Shown piece by piece: positions 10,840 to 23,104 of a stretch of 64,000 nt of DNA. The notes beneath the pieces are model-generated. The model saw only the letters and a list, made by a program, of their open reading frames with translations. It made no database searches and was not told where the DNA came from. Made by a program: the position numbers and the translations under genes. The stretch's first letter is position 1. Every line of letters starts with the position of its first letter. The stretch lies in assembly GCF_965638725.1 (NCBI RefSeq), contig NC_134963.1, positions 15,900,501 to 15,964,500 of the forward strand, given 5' to 3'. Source of the stretch: Aptenodytes patagonicus. Lineage: Eukaryota > Chordata > Aves > Sphenisciformes > Spheniscidae.

Positions 10840-13600
10840 TTCATCTGACAGGGTTTCTCCTCGTGCGGATTTGAGAGACCATGTCCCTTTCTTCAGGAGG
10901 AAGCTGCAGCACCATTGCTTATCAGTGAGAGAAGGGATGCAAGTCCTGTCTGGGCATCACCCCCGGCAGTTTGCAATTTTCGGCAGGTGCCATCTGAAGG
11001 GTGGGATGTGGCACAGCCCAGCTCGTGCCCTGCTCCCAACCCCACAAGTCGCTCCCTAAGTCAAGCAGCAAACTGTGCCCTGCTTAATGCAGATCCCTGT
11101 TTTGACAGCACGCTCTCCTCTGGATTCTCCAGTGTCTAATGGCCTGAGAGCATGCTGCAGCCTTTCCCTTTCACAGGGGCATGAGTCAAGTGTTTTTATT
11201 TCCTCCCTTGGCCACCCATTTTCAGTAGCCATGTAGCAACTTCATGCCACGGAGCTCTTTACTCCTCTGCCTGCTAGGGCTGAAACTGGGCATGGATATA
11301 GTCACACACAGAGTGCTATGTCTTATTTGTTTCATTTTCTTGTGAAACTAGGCTGTTAGGTGTTACCATAAAGGCCCGGGCACCTCCTCTCACATATTCT
11401 TTGCATTTAACAAGGCTGGGAGCAAACAGCACTTTGGATCCAGACTCCCAGTGACATTTCTTCACTCCCAACTTCAGTGGTCCTTCCTTGCAGCCTCTCT
11501 TCCCCGGAGAGGGCAGTGACGCTGGCTGCAAAGCCCGAATAGCCACCAGGGTCCAGTCCTCATCTGCCCTTCTACCTCTGTTCATAAATGGATACCTACA
11601 GCAAAAGGGCTGAGATGCTTTTTATCACCTAATGCAAACCAAAGCGGCAAGGGGGCCATTTTGCTAAGGACAAAGAGTGACTGGAGACATTTGAGGGCTG
11701 AGCTTGCTGTGAGGGGGAGATCCCACAGCAGTGCCTCGAATATCAAATACAAGACCCTGACAGATTTGTCCTTGCCTCTTTATTTGGTTAAAAGGCACAG
11801 GGTCAGAGTGACATGTCCGTAACATGCTCAATACGAGTCACAGGATTTTTGCCACCCTGTGTCCAATCCTGTGCAGGGCCCGATCCCAAGCATGTGCTAG
11901 AATCACTGAGGAATCACAGGCAGGATCAAGTGAGGCCCCTCTCTTCTCAGAAATGGCTGGAGGAGGCATCTCCCTTTGTTTGTGGCCACAAGAGATGCCG
12001 GGATCCGTGGGGACTTCAGATGTTGGTACCCATGCGGGTAGTTTTGCGTGTATTTACATCAGGAGGGTCATTTCATCTCTAGGGAGGCTTCAGTTCACAA
12101 ACACCCACAGCCCTCGAGTTCCTGGCAAAAGCAGCTCTGGACATACTTTTAGATTAGAGGATGTTGGGGTGTTGCAGGGACTGGTGGACACTGATTTTGA
12201 TACCTTCCTGTCTCAGAGTTTCTCTAACACCTCCAGATGTTGCCTCCAGATGTCAAAGCCTATCTGGAGAGGTGTTCAGCTGGGTGACAGACTGAGAACA
12301 CCTTCTGACGGGAGCGTGGAGTCCAAAGTACTCTCAGACTGTTTCCAGACATAGGACTTGCCCTTGTGAGCTACTTCAGTGTCTGCTAGTGCCAGGGGTG
12401 CTGGTGCTCGTGGCTGAAGGACTCTCAGGGGCGTCTCTTTAGAATGGGAGGAAATACTCAACTAGCTTTGGGGGGCAGAAGCAGCTCTGTCCAGAGCAGT
12501 GGATGGAGTTTGCCTACATCTTTCTTTCCAAGCCCAGATCCTCAGGCTTGGCGCCAAGCACGTTCGCTGGAGATGTTACCAAGGCCAGCGTAAAGGGTTG
12601 GGGGAGCCCCTTCATCCACACTTCAGCCTGTTGCTGCTCATCGCATGGCCGGCCCCAGACCTGCATCTCCCCGCTCAGCCGCAAACTGGCCACTCAGTGC
12701 TGATGGCGCTTGTTCATGAGACCTTTATTTGCTGCTTGCTGCCAGCCCGCTGGAACCCCTTAAGTGCTGTGGGGTTCCCCGTGGGCCTTGTCCCACCCCC
12801 CCTGCTCCCCCTTCCAGCGCAGCAGCACAGCCTCCCTGCCCTGTGGTGGGTCCATGGCCCAGCTGTCACACAAGACAGAGATGGCCGGTCCCAGGGTCAT
12901 GTTCACAGTCTGTGCCGCAGCCCCCGAGGCCCCTGTGAGACCCCGGCAAGGCTGGCAGGAGCTCCCGGTTCGGGCTGCCTGTGCTGGCAGGGCTGCCATG
13001 AGAGAGCAGGCAGAGGTGCAAGCGCAGGTGATGGGCGAGCAGTAATGCGATCGGGGGGATCAGAGCAGATTAGAGAGATCAGAGAAAGGCGATCTCCAGG
13101 GAGGGTGGGGGCGCGAAGGGAAGGGGCCTCAGTGGGCGCGGGGACGCCTGGCAGGGCAGCATCTGCCACAGGTCCCCGTGGCGCTTCGCCGGGCTCACCG
13201 TGGGGAGGGATCCCCCTCAGGCATGACCCAGCTCATAAAAACCAGGAGGGTGGGCTGGTGGGGGGAGCAGGTGAGGGGGGCAGGGCTTTTCCTCCCAGCT
13301 GGGCAAGCTGCACCAAGGATTTTTGTGCGAGCCCCAACAGCACCTTTCCCCTGGGCTGGCCCCTCTGCCCCACATGTGCTCACGTAGCGATCTCATACGC
13401 TTCCCATGAGAGATTGCTGGTTTGCCTTCTTCCCCAGGTCCTCCTCTTCCTGAAACAGCATTAAAAGTGGGTTTTTTCACTGTTTTTAGAGAGGGGCGTT
13501 GGAGCAACGGCACAACCGTGGCAGGCTGTGGGGCTCCTCAGGCCACAGCTCGGGGGTCCAGCCTGTGGCTGGGCCACATAAAACCCCCTCACCCTCTGTA
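10840..13600. other. IQCD-OSBP2 intergenic region
   Basis: About 2.8 kb separate the IQCD poly(A) site from the OSBP2 CpG island. I see no exon, RNA gene or clear repeat. GC content rises from about 12.5 kb onward. The frame open to 13,464 starts with GTG (first ATG at 12,703) and encodes low-complexity Pro/Gly/Arg-rich sequence with no recognisable family, so it is not called a gene. A short local duplication of TCCAGATGT-like sequence lies near 12,230-12,252. Confidence 0.5.
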
Positions 13601-13806
13601 GCCTCCCTCGACACTCCGCCGAGGCACCGGCCGCTCGGCCGCCCTCGCAGCCTGGCTGTAAAGGAGGGGTCGGCGCATTGAAGCCACGACACCCCCCGTG
13701 TCGGCGGGGCCGCGAAATGGCGGCGGGGGCCAAAATGGCGGGGGGAGGGGGGGCGCCGGCTCTTCCCGCCCCGCCGCCGGGGGGCGCCCGCGCCGCGCCG
13801 CCGCCT

Positions 13807-13856
13807 CACGTGCCTCACCCCCCCCCCCCGTCGCCCTACCCCCCCCGCATCACGTG
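13807..13856. promoter_or_regulatory. OSBP2: Paired CACGTG E-boxes in the OSBP2 promoter
   Basis: CACGTG occurs at 13,807-13,812 and 13,851-13,856, each preceded by T to give TCACGTG, 44 bp apart and about 90-135 bp before the start codon. TCACGTG is the core preferred by USF and by the MiT/TFE factors (TFEB, MITF) that control lysosomal and lipid genes. Binding is inferred from the motif only. Confidence 0.5.
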
Positions 13857-13941
13857 GGCGCGGCGCCGCCCCCGCGCCGGTGCCCGGCGGAGCGGAGCGG
13901 GGCGGCGGGAGCGGAGCCGTCGGGCCGCGCCTGCGGGGTCT

Positions 13942-14210
13942 ATGGGGAAGGCGGCCGCGGTGTGCGGCGGCGGCAACAGCACCCGCGGGCTGGTCTCTCT
14001 CCTCAGCGCCGTCCCCTGCTTGGCCTGCCAGGAACTGCCGGCCATGAGCGCGGAGCCGGGGGGCCGGGGCGGCGGGGGACCGGCGGGGGGCCCGCCCGCC
14101 GCCCCGGGCTCCGACACCTACAAGGGCTGGCTCTTCAAGTGGACCAACTACCTGAAGGGCTACCAGCGCCGCTGGTTCGTGCTCAGCAACGGGCTCCTCA
14201 GCTACTACAG
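13942..14210 (+). CDS. OSBP2: Oxysterol-binding protein 2 (ORP4), coding exon 1: N-terminus and first half of PH domain
   Basis: ORP4 binds sterols and PI4P. Its PH domain targets Golgi/PI4P membranes and its C-terminal ORD (outside this window) holds the lipid. The start at 13,942 was chosen because [17 protein letters not shown], then VPCLACQ and MSAEP, matches the human ORP4 start (MGKAAAPSRGGG.., VPCLSC.., MSAS). OSBP itself does not begin this way. Residues 60-90 are the PH start: [18 protein letters not shown], then [13 protein letters not shown]. The donor TACTACAG|GTACCG leaves phase 2. The linker between the Met-Ser start region and the PH domain is only about 20 residues, Gly/Pro-rich, against well over 100 in human ORP4. 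The frame stays open upstream to in-frame ATGs at 13,717 and 13,735, so a longer N-terminus is possible. Confidence 0.9.
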
Positions 14211-16833
14211 GTACCGGAGACGGGGGGGGGGAACGGGCCGGTACCGGTAGCCGCTCGGCCCGGGCCTGCCGCGGTGGGGCGGGTGCGGGGCGCGGCCTCC
14301 TCCGGCTGCCCGGGTCGGGCGCCCGGTACCGGTGCGATTCGGTGCCGCGCCAGGGGTCGGCCGGCCCCGCCAGGCCCGGGCAGGTGCCTCCGGTGGCGGG
14401 GGACGAGCGGCGGCCGCCCGGCGGAGAGCGCCCCGCGGGGTCTGCGCTTTTGCAGAACGAAAACCTCTTCGGTTTACTGAGTTTGGGGTTTTATTTTTTC
14501 CTCTTTTAAAGCAAAACTCGGGTTTTGATCGTTCAGTGCTGTGGCGAGGAGCCGGCAGGGTCCGGTGCGCTGCCGCGGGGCTGGGTGCGGGCCCCCCGGG
14601 GCCGGGACACGGGGATCGGCCGCCCCCTTGATCTCCCATCCCTCCGTCTCCTGCTGCAGCAGCTGCAGCTGCTGCAAGTACTCTGAAAGCCGAAATCATA
14701 AGTCTTCCATCAAAAAAACCCCCTTCTCACCTAAAATTGATCTGCTTTTGTAACCTGCTTCTGCTGCTTTTTTTTTTTTTGTCACGCGGGAGACCAGAGG
14801 CTGAAAATATTTCTGATAGCCACGCGTGTAAAACGCGAGCGCTGCGGCGGCCGTGTCCGAGGGGAAAGGATGGCCTGGGATGTTGTGCTTGGGGGGGCAG
14901 ATGAGGCAGGAGGCTGTGTTATTGGAAGAAGGAAGGAAGTTACAGCACTTAGCGGTGACTCGAAAGTCTCGCCTGGCTTTCTTTGCTGTCTGACGTGATG
15001 GTTTTTGTACAGACGGGTCGTAGGTTCAGCGGGAAGGGTATAGGACATGGGGCCCAGAGACTGCGAGGTTTGATCCAAAGTGATGTCATCTTAGTAGTAG
15101 GTTCTCTTATATCAGTTGAGCGGTAAAAATACAAACATATGAGTGTCGTAGGATTTTGTTGTTTTTATCCTTTGGGAAGGATCATGTTTATTCTTGTCAC
15201 TTGGAAGACAAGCGCTCTGTCACCTTCAGTATTGTGGAGTATATGTTGGCTGTATTTCAGAATGTGGAAACCATCCCGGATATTAAAGGTGGTTAGAGCT
15301 TTATAAAATAATACATCTTTAATGTACCAAACCCTGTGAGCGAGGACTTCTCTGTAAAGGCTACGCAAAAGCTGTTTTTCCTCCTGACAGAAAGTTCATC
15401 TTCTGGTTTCTTCTCTGCTGCCGCTGATGACACGTAGCCTGAGGCAGATCCTTGAGGTTCAGCTCATTGCCAGGTGTTAATATAAACTCCTCCAGCTCTA
15501 AAGACAGATCTGGGTCCTGGGGTGGGACTGCGGCAGGTAACAGCTCAGAAGTTCAGTGGTGTGTTTGTCTACTTGGAGTTGTTTAACTCTTCCCCCCACC
15601 CCCTGCCCCCCAAATCCCAAAACTCAGTAATTCAGCTAATTTACTTGTAATCCTTTTTGGTATGCTTATGCTCTTTAACTCTAGTCCAGATCTGGACCGG
15701 CAGAGCTATGCGGCTTGAAAAGGTTGTTGAAGTTTAATGCTCCACTTGTAACCATGTCAGAATATTTCTTTTCTGTATTGGTGCAGAGTCTGTCATGAGC
15801 AAACAAGTGGTTTTCTTCAACAGTTATTTTAGGTCAGAACAACTGGGTTTATTTTAAGACAATTTGATCTGTTTTAGGCTGAAACAACAAACAAAAACAC
15901 CCAAGGAAATTATTCTGAGCAGCATGTGAAGGAGTTGAAACTGTTATTTCGTGGAGCTTTCAGCCAGTGCAGACCTGCAGCAGCTGCTTGGGAAAAGTGA
16001 TGCTGAAGGTTTTTGTGCCTTCTTTTCATCATTGGGCTTGATGAGAACTGAGCTAATTTGGTTGTGAGTCAGGAGTACAAAAATATAATACAGAACACGT
16101 GGTAAAGTTTTTCTTAAATGGGAAAAAGCCTCCATGATACTCTTCAAAACCAACGCTCTAAAATAGTGGCCATGCCAACCCATCGAGTGTCAGCTCAAAT
16201 TGCTCATCACAGAGCACTCCTTTGGGACAGTCTGGGGTAAACTGGCATTTTTATTTTATTGTGACTTCTAGCTAACTGACAGGAGTAAGGGAGCTCCAGG
16301 TATCAGGCTGTGCATTTTCATTGACCTCTTCTATGTGAGCAGACTACTGGGCGACATGTGGACTGCTGCTTGTTTGACTTTTACGCAGAGAATTTAAGAA
16401 ATAACTTCTATAAAGGTCTCTTGCTGTTCTGTGAGCCATGTGTCTCGCTTTCTGCTGGGTCTTTGTGCTCACCCCAGCTCTGAAGGTGCATGCGAGAATT
16501 TTCTTTTTCCGCCCTAGCTGCTAAAGGCTTTGCAGGTTAAATCATGCCCTTGCAGGTGAATTGCTGTGCTCTCCTTGTCTCCGTGGCTTTTGACACCTTT
16601 GTAGCTTGAGTTTGGAAGGTGGTTGCCCTGATACACAACCTGGATGCTTTAGCTGTTGACTATTCAGGACTAGCTTGATAAAAACTTCATTTTGCTTGTG
16701 TGCTAAAAGTCTTCTTAATTGGAAAAACTGCACTGTGATGCCCAGGTGGCATCCTTGTGTGTATTGACTTAGTTCCAGACTGAAGCTTTTCGTTTCACTT
16801 GAATTTCCTGCTGCTCGCTGTTTTGCTTACTTT

Positions 16834-16856
16834 AAAAAAAAAAAAAAAAAAAAAAA
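16834..16856. repeat. Poly(A) homopolymer, 23 A
   Basis: This is an uninterrupted run of 23 A on the + strand in OSBP2 intron 1. No SINE or processed-gene body is recognisable to its left, so it is called a simple repeat rather than a retroposon tail. Confidence 0.9.
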
Positions 16857-18227
16857 GCCCGTCATGTTGCTGGGTGGTGATTCCTGGTGGGTTTTTTGTC
16901 TGTAGAGTTGAGCTCTTAAAAATCTTGCCCGGCCTCTTGGGAGCTCCCGTTGTAATGGTGTGTGGGTGGGCGCAGTGCCATCTGGCAGGGGCTGCTCAGT
17001 GGGGTTTTCTCGGGCAGCCAGGTGCAACGCCTGTTTTCCTCCCAGTTGGTTTCACAGAGGCAGTTTGCTGAATTAAAGCTTCTAATTAGAGTATTCTTTC
17101 CAAATGGAGTATTTAAAGCCTCCTGTATCTTGGTGGAATCTGTGAAGACATCAAGTCTTACTGCCAGCGAAGCTTCCCTGCAGGACATGTGCTTTTGCTT
17201 CATATTCCCTACTCTGAACCTGTGGAGAATGATAACAGCTGAGTAATTCTTGAAGATTTCCTCTGCGGTACCCTCCTCTGGAGTGAGGCGTGTGGATTTA
17301 GGAACTTCCAGGAGTCGCATAGCGAGATAGTTGGACCATTTTAATTGCCCTTGATTCTCCCTCTTAGGTTATTTTTTTGACTAAGTTTTCTGGCTGACTT
17401 GGAAATCTACAGCAGAAAGGTGATGCCTGTGTTGGAAAGCAGTTTAAGCGTGGCAAAACTAGCCTACTTGACTCGCTAATGATCAACACTCTCTTTCTAA
17501 ACTGCTCTGGCAGGCTGCCACTTATAGACTTATCATTATCTATAATTAGTGTGCCTGTACAGGAGAATCTAATCACCTTGAACAGATAAGTGTTTTCAAG
17601 GAGATTAGAGAGGATCTTTAGGTAAGTATTAATTCATCAAAGATTGGCATTGGCTCTTGTGATCGATGCTCCAGATGAGTGTTGTCTTCTCCAAGCAGCT
17701 TTCTCATATTTCGAGGAGCTCGAGTTTCACGTTGCCTCCTCTGTGGTCCATGGCCCGTTGTTCGTGGGTTAGGTGTCTGAAGAGCCTTCAGCAGTACTTT
17801 CTGTGGTCACAGGACGTAATAGTTACAGCAGTGTCAAATGGAGAAGGAAAAAACATTTCATGCTGTGTGTGATTTGGTCATTGTCGTGACATGAAGGGCT
17901 TCTCACCAGAAAGCAGCTTTAGCTCCCCTTGCCGGGTCTGCTCTTAGAGGAATGCTGGGTGCCTGGGGCAGTTTAGCTGCCTTGTCTGCATTATCCTGCT
18001 AAGGTGGAGGGGATGGGCAGCTCAGTTCCCTGGAAAAGCTGTGTTTCCCAGAGCAGCATTCTTCACTAGCTTTGTTTATCCAGCAGTTAACTCTTGGTTA
18101 GCATTGTAAGGTCTTGAGTACAACCCGGAGGGTTTTTTTTACTGCTTCTTGTACTGAGACTCCAGCTGAAAGCTGAGGCGGTAAGTTCAGGCAGGAGCTT
18201 GAAAACCGCTGCTGATACTAGAGTCAC

Positions 18228-18436
18228 GGAGGAATTGAGGGCTTCCAGAAGAGACATCTGGGAGCCTCTGGTCCGACTGCCGCTCAACACGGGGCCCGCC
18301 GATGAGGTTGCTCAGGACCTTGAGCTGCTGAGGTTTGAGTGTCTCCAAGATGTGAGATTACACAGCCTCTCTGGGCCCCTCTTCCAGTGTTGGACCACCC
18401 TTGGGGGGAAAAATGTTTCCTTATATTTAGCTTATA
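18228..18436 (-). mobile_element. Old CR1 LINE 3' fragment
   Basis: Read on the + strand, the sequence follows the antisense avian CR1 3' region. The landmarks, in order, are CTCTGGTCCGACTGC, GAGGTTGCTCAGGACC, the GAGTGTCTCCAAG block, CACAGCCTCTCTGGG and CTTCCAGTGTTGGACCACCC. There are many substitutions and small indels and the terminal ATTCTATG repeat is not recognisable. It is an old, truncated copy in OSBP2 intron 1 with no coding capacity. Confidence 0.75.
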
Positions 18437-21400
18437 CATAATAAAATGAGGAGAGAGAAATACTCTCCTAGAATGATTTTTATAACAGCTTGTCCCTCTG
18501 CAGACATAGAAGTCGCTGAATGTCCTTGACTATTTGTCATCCTGGGGGTGCTGGAGCATGCAGGTTTTAAGGATGGCCCTGTAGCTGCATAGTGACTTTG
18601 AGCTACTTGTTTTTAAACAGCGTTTCAATAATTCGTGTTCCCAGTCATCTTGTTTTCACACAATACTCGCTTTATCCATATGGTGCTTTGCTGTTGATCA
18701 TTGTTCATCGTTTGCCCATTTTTGAGGAAGCTCCTTTTCTGTGCTTTGTAACTGGGGACGCGGTGCTTGCATGGCTCCATCGAGGAGCGGCATGTCAGAG
18801 CAGCACTTGAGTGCTGCTGTGGTGCGAGATGAGTGATGCTCTTTGCTGGGCTGCTTGTGGCAGGCTTGATTGCTCTGCTCCTCGTTTAGTGCTGTGGTGG
18901 GGGAGTTGGGCTCACCTGACTCCAAACAGCAACTGCTGCTGACACTGCAGGAGAGCATGAGACACAGATCTTAGTCCTTACAGGAGTTTTCATCATAGCC
19001 TGATGATTAGCGCCATATCAGGATTTTTATATCTGTTCCTTCGGTTGTAGTAGTCTTCCCGGTTCTATTTGCTGGTTGCAAACTGCCAACAAGAGCTATG
19101 AACTATCTTGATACTTTTATTTCTACCCATATAATCTTAAATTGAGTATGCTGGCCCAAATGCTTCGTTTGATGAAACTGTAGCAGAAGTAACTGGTTTG
19201 TCTTGTGCAGAACTAAAGTTTGAGAAGCGCAATGCATTCTGGTGTTGAGCGGTGTGACTGCAGCCTGTATTGCTGTCTCAAGGTCGATTGCATGGTGAAC
19301 TTTCGGGTAGTGTCACTCACTGCAATTTTAGTTCCTGGAGCTGTTTGCAGGTACGGAGCATATTTATGGGCTCAGCTGCTCGGATACTTATGGGAGAGTA
19401 AGAAGCCTGTCGCCGATTTCTGGGCTCAATTGTTCCCGCTTTTGTTGCTGGAGAACACGTAGGTGTAGTTACACCCTTGCTGTAGCCTTCCTCTGTTGTC
19501 TTCTGCAAGAGCAGGGGAAGGCGCTGCTCCAGTCCTGCGTTTCTCCCACACGTTGCTCGTAGCTGCTGCTCAGCTCTGCCTTTTGCAGCTGAGGGCTTGT
19601 GTGGGCTGGCTGCTGCTCCATGACAGCAGTGGCTTTGCTCACCTCTGAGAAATTGTCAGCCTTCAGGTTGGTCTTCTGTCGGTGCGTGCTGCTGGGCACG
19701 CTCGAGGAGCGATATGGCCGTCTCTTCTGGTCCAGGCACACAGAGGTGACGGGCATCACCTGCCTTTTGGCTGTAGCTCCTATGCCTGTCTTTTTCCAGG
19801 GTAATATGTATTCAGTTCTGACTTCTTTTGTTCCAGTTATAGGTTTAAATTTGTGCTTGCATGGTCTGTCATCCTCTGTACCCACAGTGAGTCAGTGGTG
19901 AAGGAGTTGGTCTTCCTTGTAAGAAGTAATGCGAGAAACCTGCTGTGTTTTCCCTTGCAGTATCCCTTTTAACCTACCTGATTTCCTCCCAAAGAGGAGT
20001 TTTCAATCAGTGAAACATGCAGTGTTTAGAGCACTGTAACTCGCTTCTGAATGACTTGACTTTCATTATCTGTAGGTTGATTTTTATGTTGCAGCAAGTC
20101 AGACTGTTGAGCTTCTTTTCTGTATTGTTTTGTGCTTATGTAGAAATTGCATTGTAGCTAGGTAACTTACTCGGGTAATTTAGGTAAGTTAAGTATGCGG
20201 TAATATCATAGCCCTTTGCTTCTCGTAGGTCTCTTCAGCGCTAGTGCTGATGGCCAACAGCTCAGGTCGTCACCCTGAAATGTGAGTTGTCCCAGCACGC
20301 TATCTGGAGGGCAGGCAGCTCGCTGTGCTGTAACATCCTGGAGATACGTCCCCTAAATAGGATGGTGCTTCAAAACTCGAGCTAGCTGGAGGTGTTAAAT
20401 TTCCCCTCAGGTCTTCATTATGCCATTCAATTATTTTAATCGTTCCTATGGCACTTTGGCAGGGAACTTTCTACATTTTATATCAGCCTTTGTTTGGTTT
20501 CAATCAAAAAGGTTGTTTAATAATTAATTACTTAATATTTCTCTGTCTGATAACTGCAGGCTGGGCAGATGGAGTTAAAGCTGGAGGATAACAAAGCTGG
20601 ATGTGCTTGTTGCGGTTGGGTCAGTGATTGCTGACTCACACAGGCATGTGTTTGAGGATGCCAGTGCTGAGCCTTCAGGCTATGTACGAATCAACTTCAG
20701 AATTAAAGATGCAAATTGAAAGCATGCTACTAAGGGCCAGTGGCATGATTCGATTGGCAGTGGCAGCCCAGAGATAAAAGCAGAACATATCTCCTCCTTG
20801 GTCCCATTCCAGGCGCTTACACGATTCACTTCACTTTTGCAAGCACGTGCTCCTGGGCGTACTGGGTTGAAACGTGGCTTGTTGCTCTCGGTCGTCCTGG
20901 CCTCCCGCTGTCACCAGGTGATGTTGCTCATAACTGTATGACATTGCTGAACTGGTGGGTTTGTTACTGCTTGCAAGTTAGGTCATGCAGTTCACAGTGC
21001 TTACATGGACAGCGATGAAATTTTTGCAGTGTAAGCGGTATTGACTGGCTTGCATGTGTGTTGGAAATTAGTTGTCGTGCGTGTTTGCCCTGCATCCAGC
21101 AGTCCTTCCTTTCACACTAATTTGGGCTGAACTGTATTTCTTTTCTGTTTTGGTTTTTTTTTGATCTTTTATCTAACTCTTCAAGGATATTTCTGCTTTG
21201 AAATCATGACCGGATAGATGTATGTCCCTACAGTGACTCAGGGGGAGGTCCTTCATTCCCTAGAAATAGTCTTAATTCTCCAAATCTTTCTAGATGAAGA
21301 GCACTGTCTGGGCACACACAGCAGTTTAAAGCGTCTTCTGCAATGCACGTGAAGATAAATATGGTGCAGTGGGAGTCTGTGCCTTTCTCTTTTCCTTCTT

Positions 21401-23104
21401 TAACACAAAGCAGTGATTCCTAATCTGTTATTAATGGCTAGAGCAGGTTTCTGCTAAGCACTTTATAAGGAACAGAGCAGGAAAATGTCCTTCACACCTA
21501 CTGCTTAAGTATTACTGCTGTATGCATAAGACCTTCTTACTTTAGGTTTGTTGATTGGTACAGATACCTAAACACCGCAGCTGCGTAGTCTTTCAGAGAA
21601 CAGCAAACTGCTTCTTTCCATGGCATAGCTGTCAGATGGGATAACAGGGGCTTGCAGTAGTAACCCTGGCCTGGCAGTGAAGCTCCTTTGGGAAGATGCT
21701 TGACCTCCTGTTGCCGGGGCATGCATTCAGGTTACTTGCTTCATTTCTTCAGGGATGCTCCCTACGGCCTTCGGTGACGATGGGCTGTAAGTGCAGCCGT
21801 GTTTTCAGAAGTGCGGCGTTGGGCGCTTCCCGGCTGACTTGGTGTTTTGTGCCTGTCACTCATCCGAACACAGAATTAGACTATTTGTCACAGCAGAAAA
21901 TATCCATGGCAACTAATTCGCCAGTTTGGTGAATCTTCATGATTTTTGAAGTTTCTCCTCTTCTGTGAAATGCACAGGGGTGGTTCCACAAACTTTTTTT
22001 TTCAGGTCTTCTGCAGCTGTCAGGAGTGATGGCTCTTCTTGGAAACGTGTGAAAAATACACCGGTCCCAGTTCGGAAGACAGGGTGAGTTTGGGTGTATT
22101 TGGCTCCAGAATGGACATGGGTGACTGAGATGTGCCCCGTATCTCCAGATGGACTGTGCATGAGTGGGGATTACATGATTAAATGCACCTTTTTGTCTTA
22201 AAATTGTGGAGATGATGTGCAGCAGGTGGGGATGCCACCTGTGCCTGCAGCTTGTTAAGAGTTAATGAAGTTAAGTTTCAGCCTTTAGTTTGAAGTCCTT
22301 TTTGGAGGCATCCTGGTGCGAGTGCTCGGGTGGTGCTGCATGGCTAGCTGTGGGGTTGTGTACTTCAGAAGCTCCATCCTTTATTTTTAAGACCAAGACC
22401 TTCCAGCTTTGCTGTTTCCAAGTGTGTGTTACTGAGACTGATGCTGGATGCTGTTAATTTGCTGTTTATTGTTCCCGAGTTACCACTGGGGTGTTCCCCA
22501 GCAGAGCTTGTGGAGCAAAAACTACTACAGGTTTATAGGGTGTGGTCAGGTGAAACTAATACGTGGCTTTATTTTACCCAAGCAGTTTTTCCTTTCCTTG
22601 TCAGTTGGGTCTCTCCGTGGTCTGTGTTGGTGAGAGACTGCTGCAGGCTCCCGAGCTTTGAATCACTCCTGGGATGTAATTTTTATAAGCAGGAGGGAAG
22701 AGAGTACTCAAACCAAAAGTAATTTTGCAATGGTACGAAAGGTGACAGTCATCTTAATCCTGTATAATTTGTATTAAGCATGCACGGCATGCTATCGGCT
22801 CACACTGCTGAATTGTATGGTGCTTTCATTGTCTTGCAACAACATGTAGGACCCTCTTTTGAAGCTGGTGTAGTGTTGGTGCTCACAGTAGCCATATCCT
22901 GTCAAGGATTGATTAGGAGTACTTTGCAGCTTGATATTTGTTAGTGTGTAGTGTTTGAATGTAGAATTTGACTTTTTTTTTTCGTAGATATGATAAGATT
23001 ACACTGCATTAGTCCCAGTGTTTGCTTTATAATGTCTTTATTAATGGGTGGGTGCACTCGCAGCCAGTCTGTGGCTGATACCAAATGGAGCAGAGAGGTT
23101 GCTA

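Larger units (their letters stand above)
13600..14660 (+). promoter_or_regulatory. OSBP2: CpG-island promoter of OSBP2
   Basis: A dense CpG island surrounds the first OSBP2 exon. There is no TATA box. Visible elements are two YY1-like ATGGCGG motifs (13,715-13,724 and 13,732-13,741), a G-run block able to form a quadruplex (about 13,737-13,753), a C12 run (13,818-13,829) and two CACGTG E-boxes. The start site is not determinable, but it probably lies between about 13,700 and 13,930. The island continues into intron 1 past the exon donor. Confidence 0.7.

Noticed and set aside
12499-13464. Frame open for 321 codons between IQCD and OSBP2
   Set aside because: It begins with GTG, not ATG (first ATG at 12,703). 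The product is low-complexity and Pro/Gly/Arg-rich with no family resemblance, and there is no supporting splice or promoter signal.
13698-14480. 260-codon frame overlapping OSBP2 exon 1
   Set aside because: It is an out-of-frame reading of the CpG island and exon 1. The OSBP2 frame is fixed by homology to human ORP4 and by the splice phase with exon 2.
16834-16856. Poly(A) run as the tail of a processed pseudogene
   Set aside because: No gene-like sequence or target-site duplication lies beside it, so it is treated as a simple repeat.
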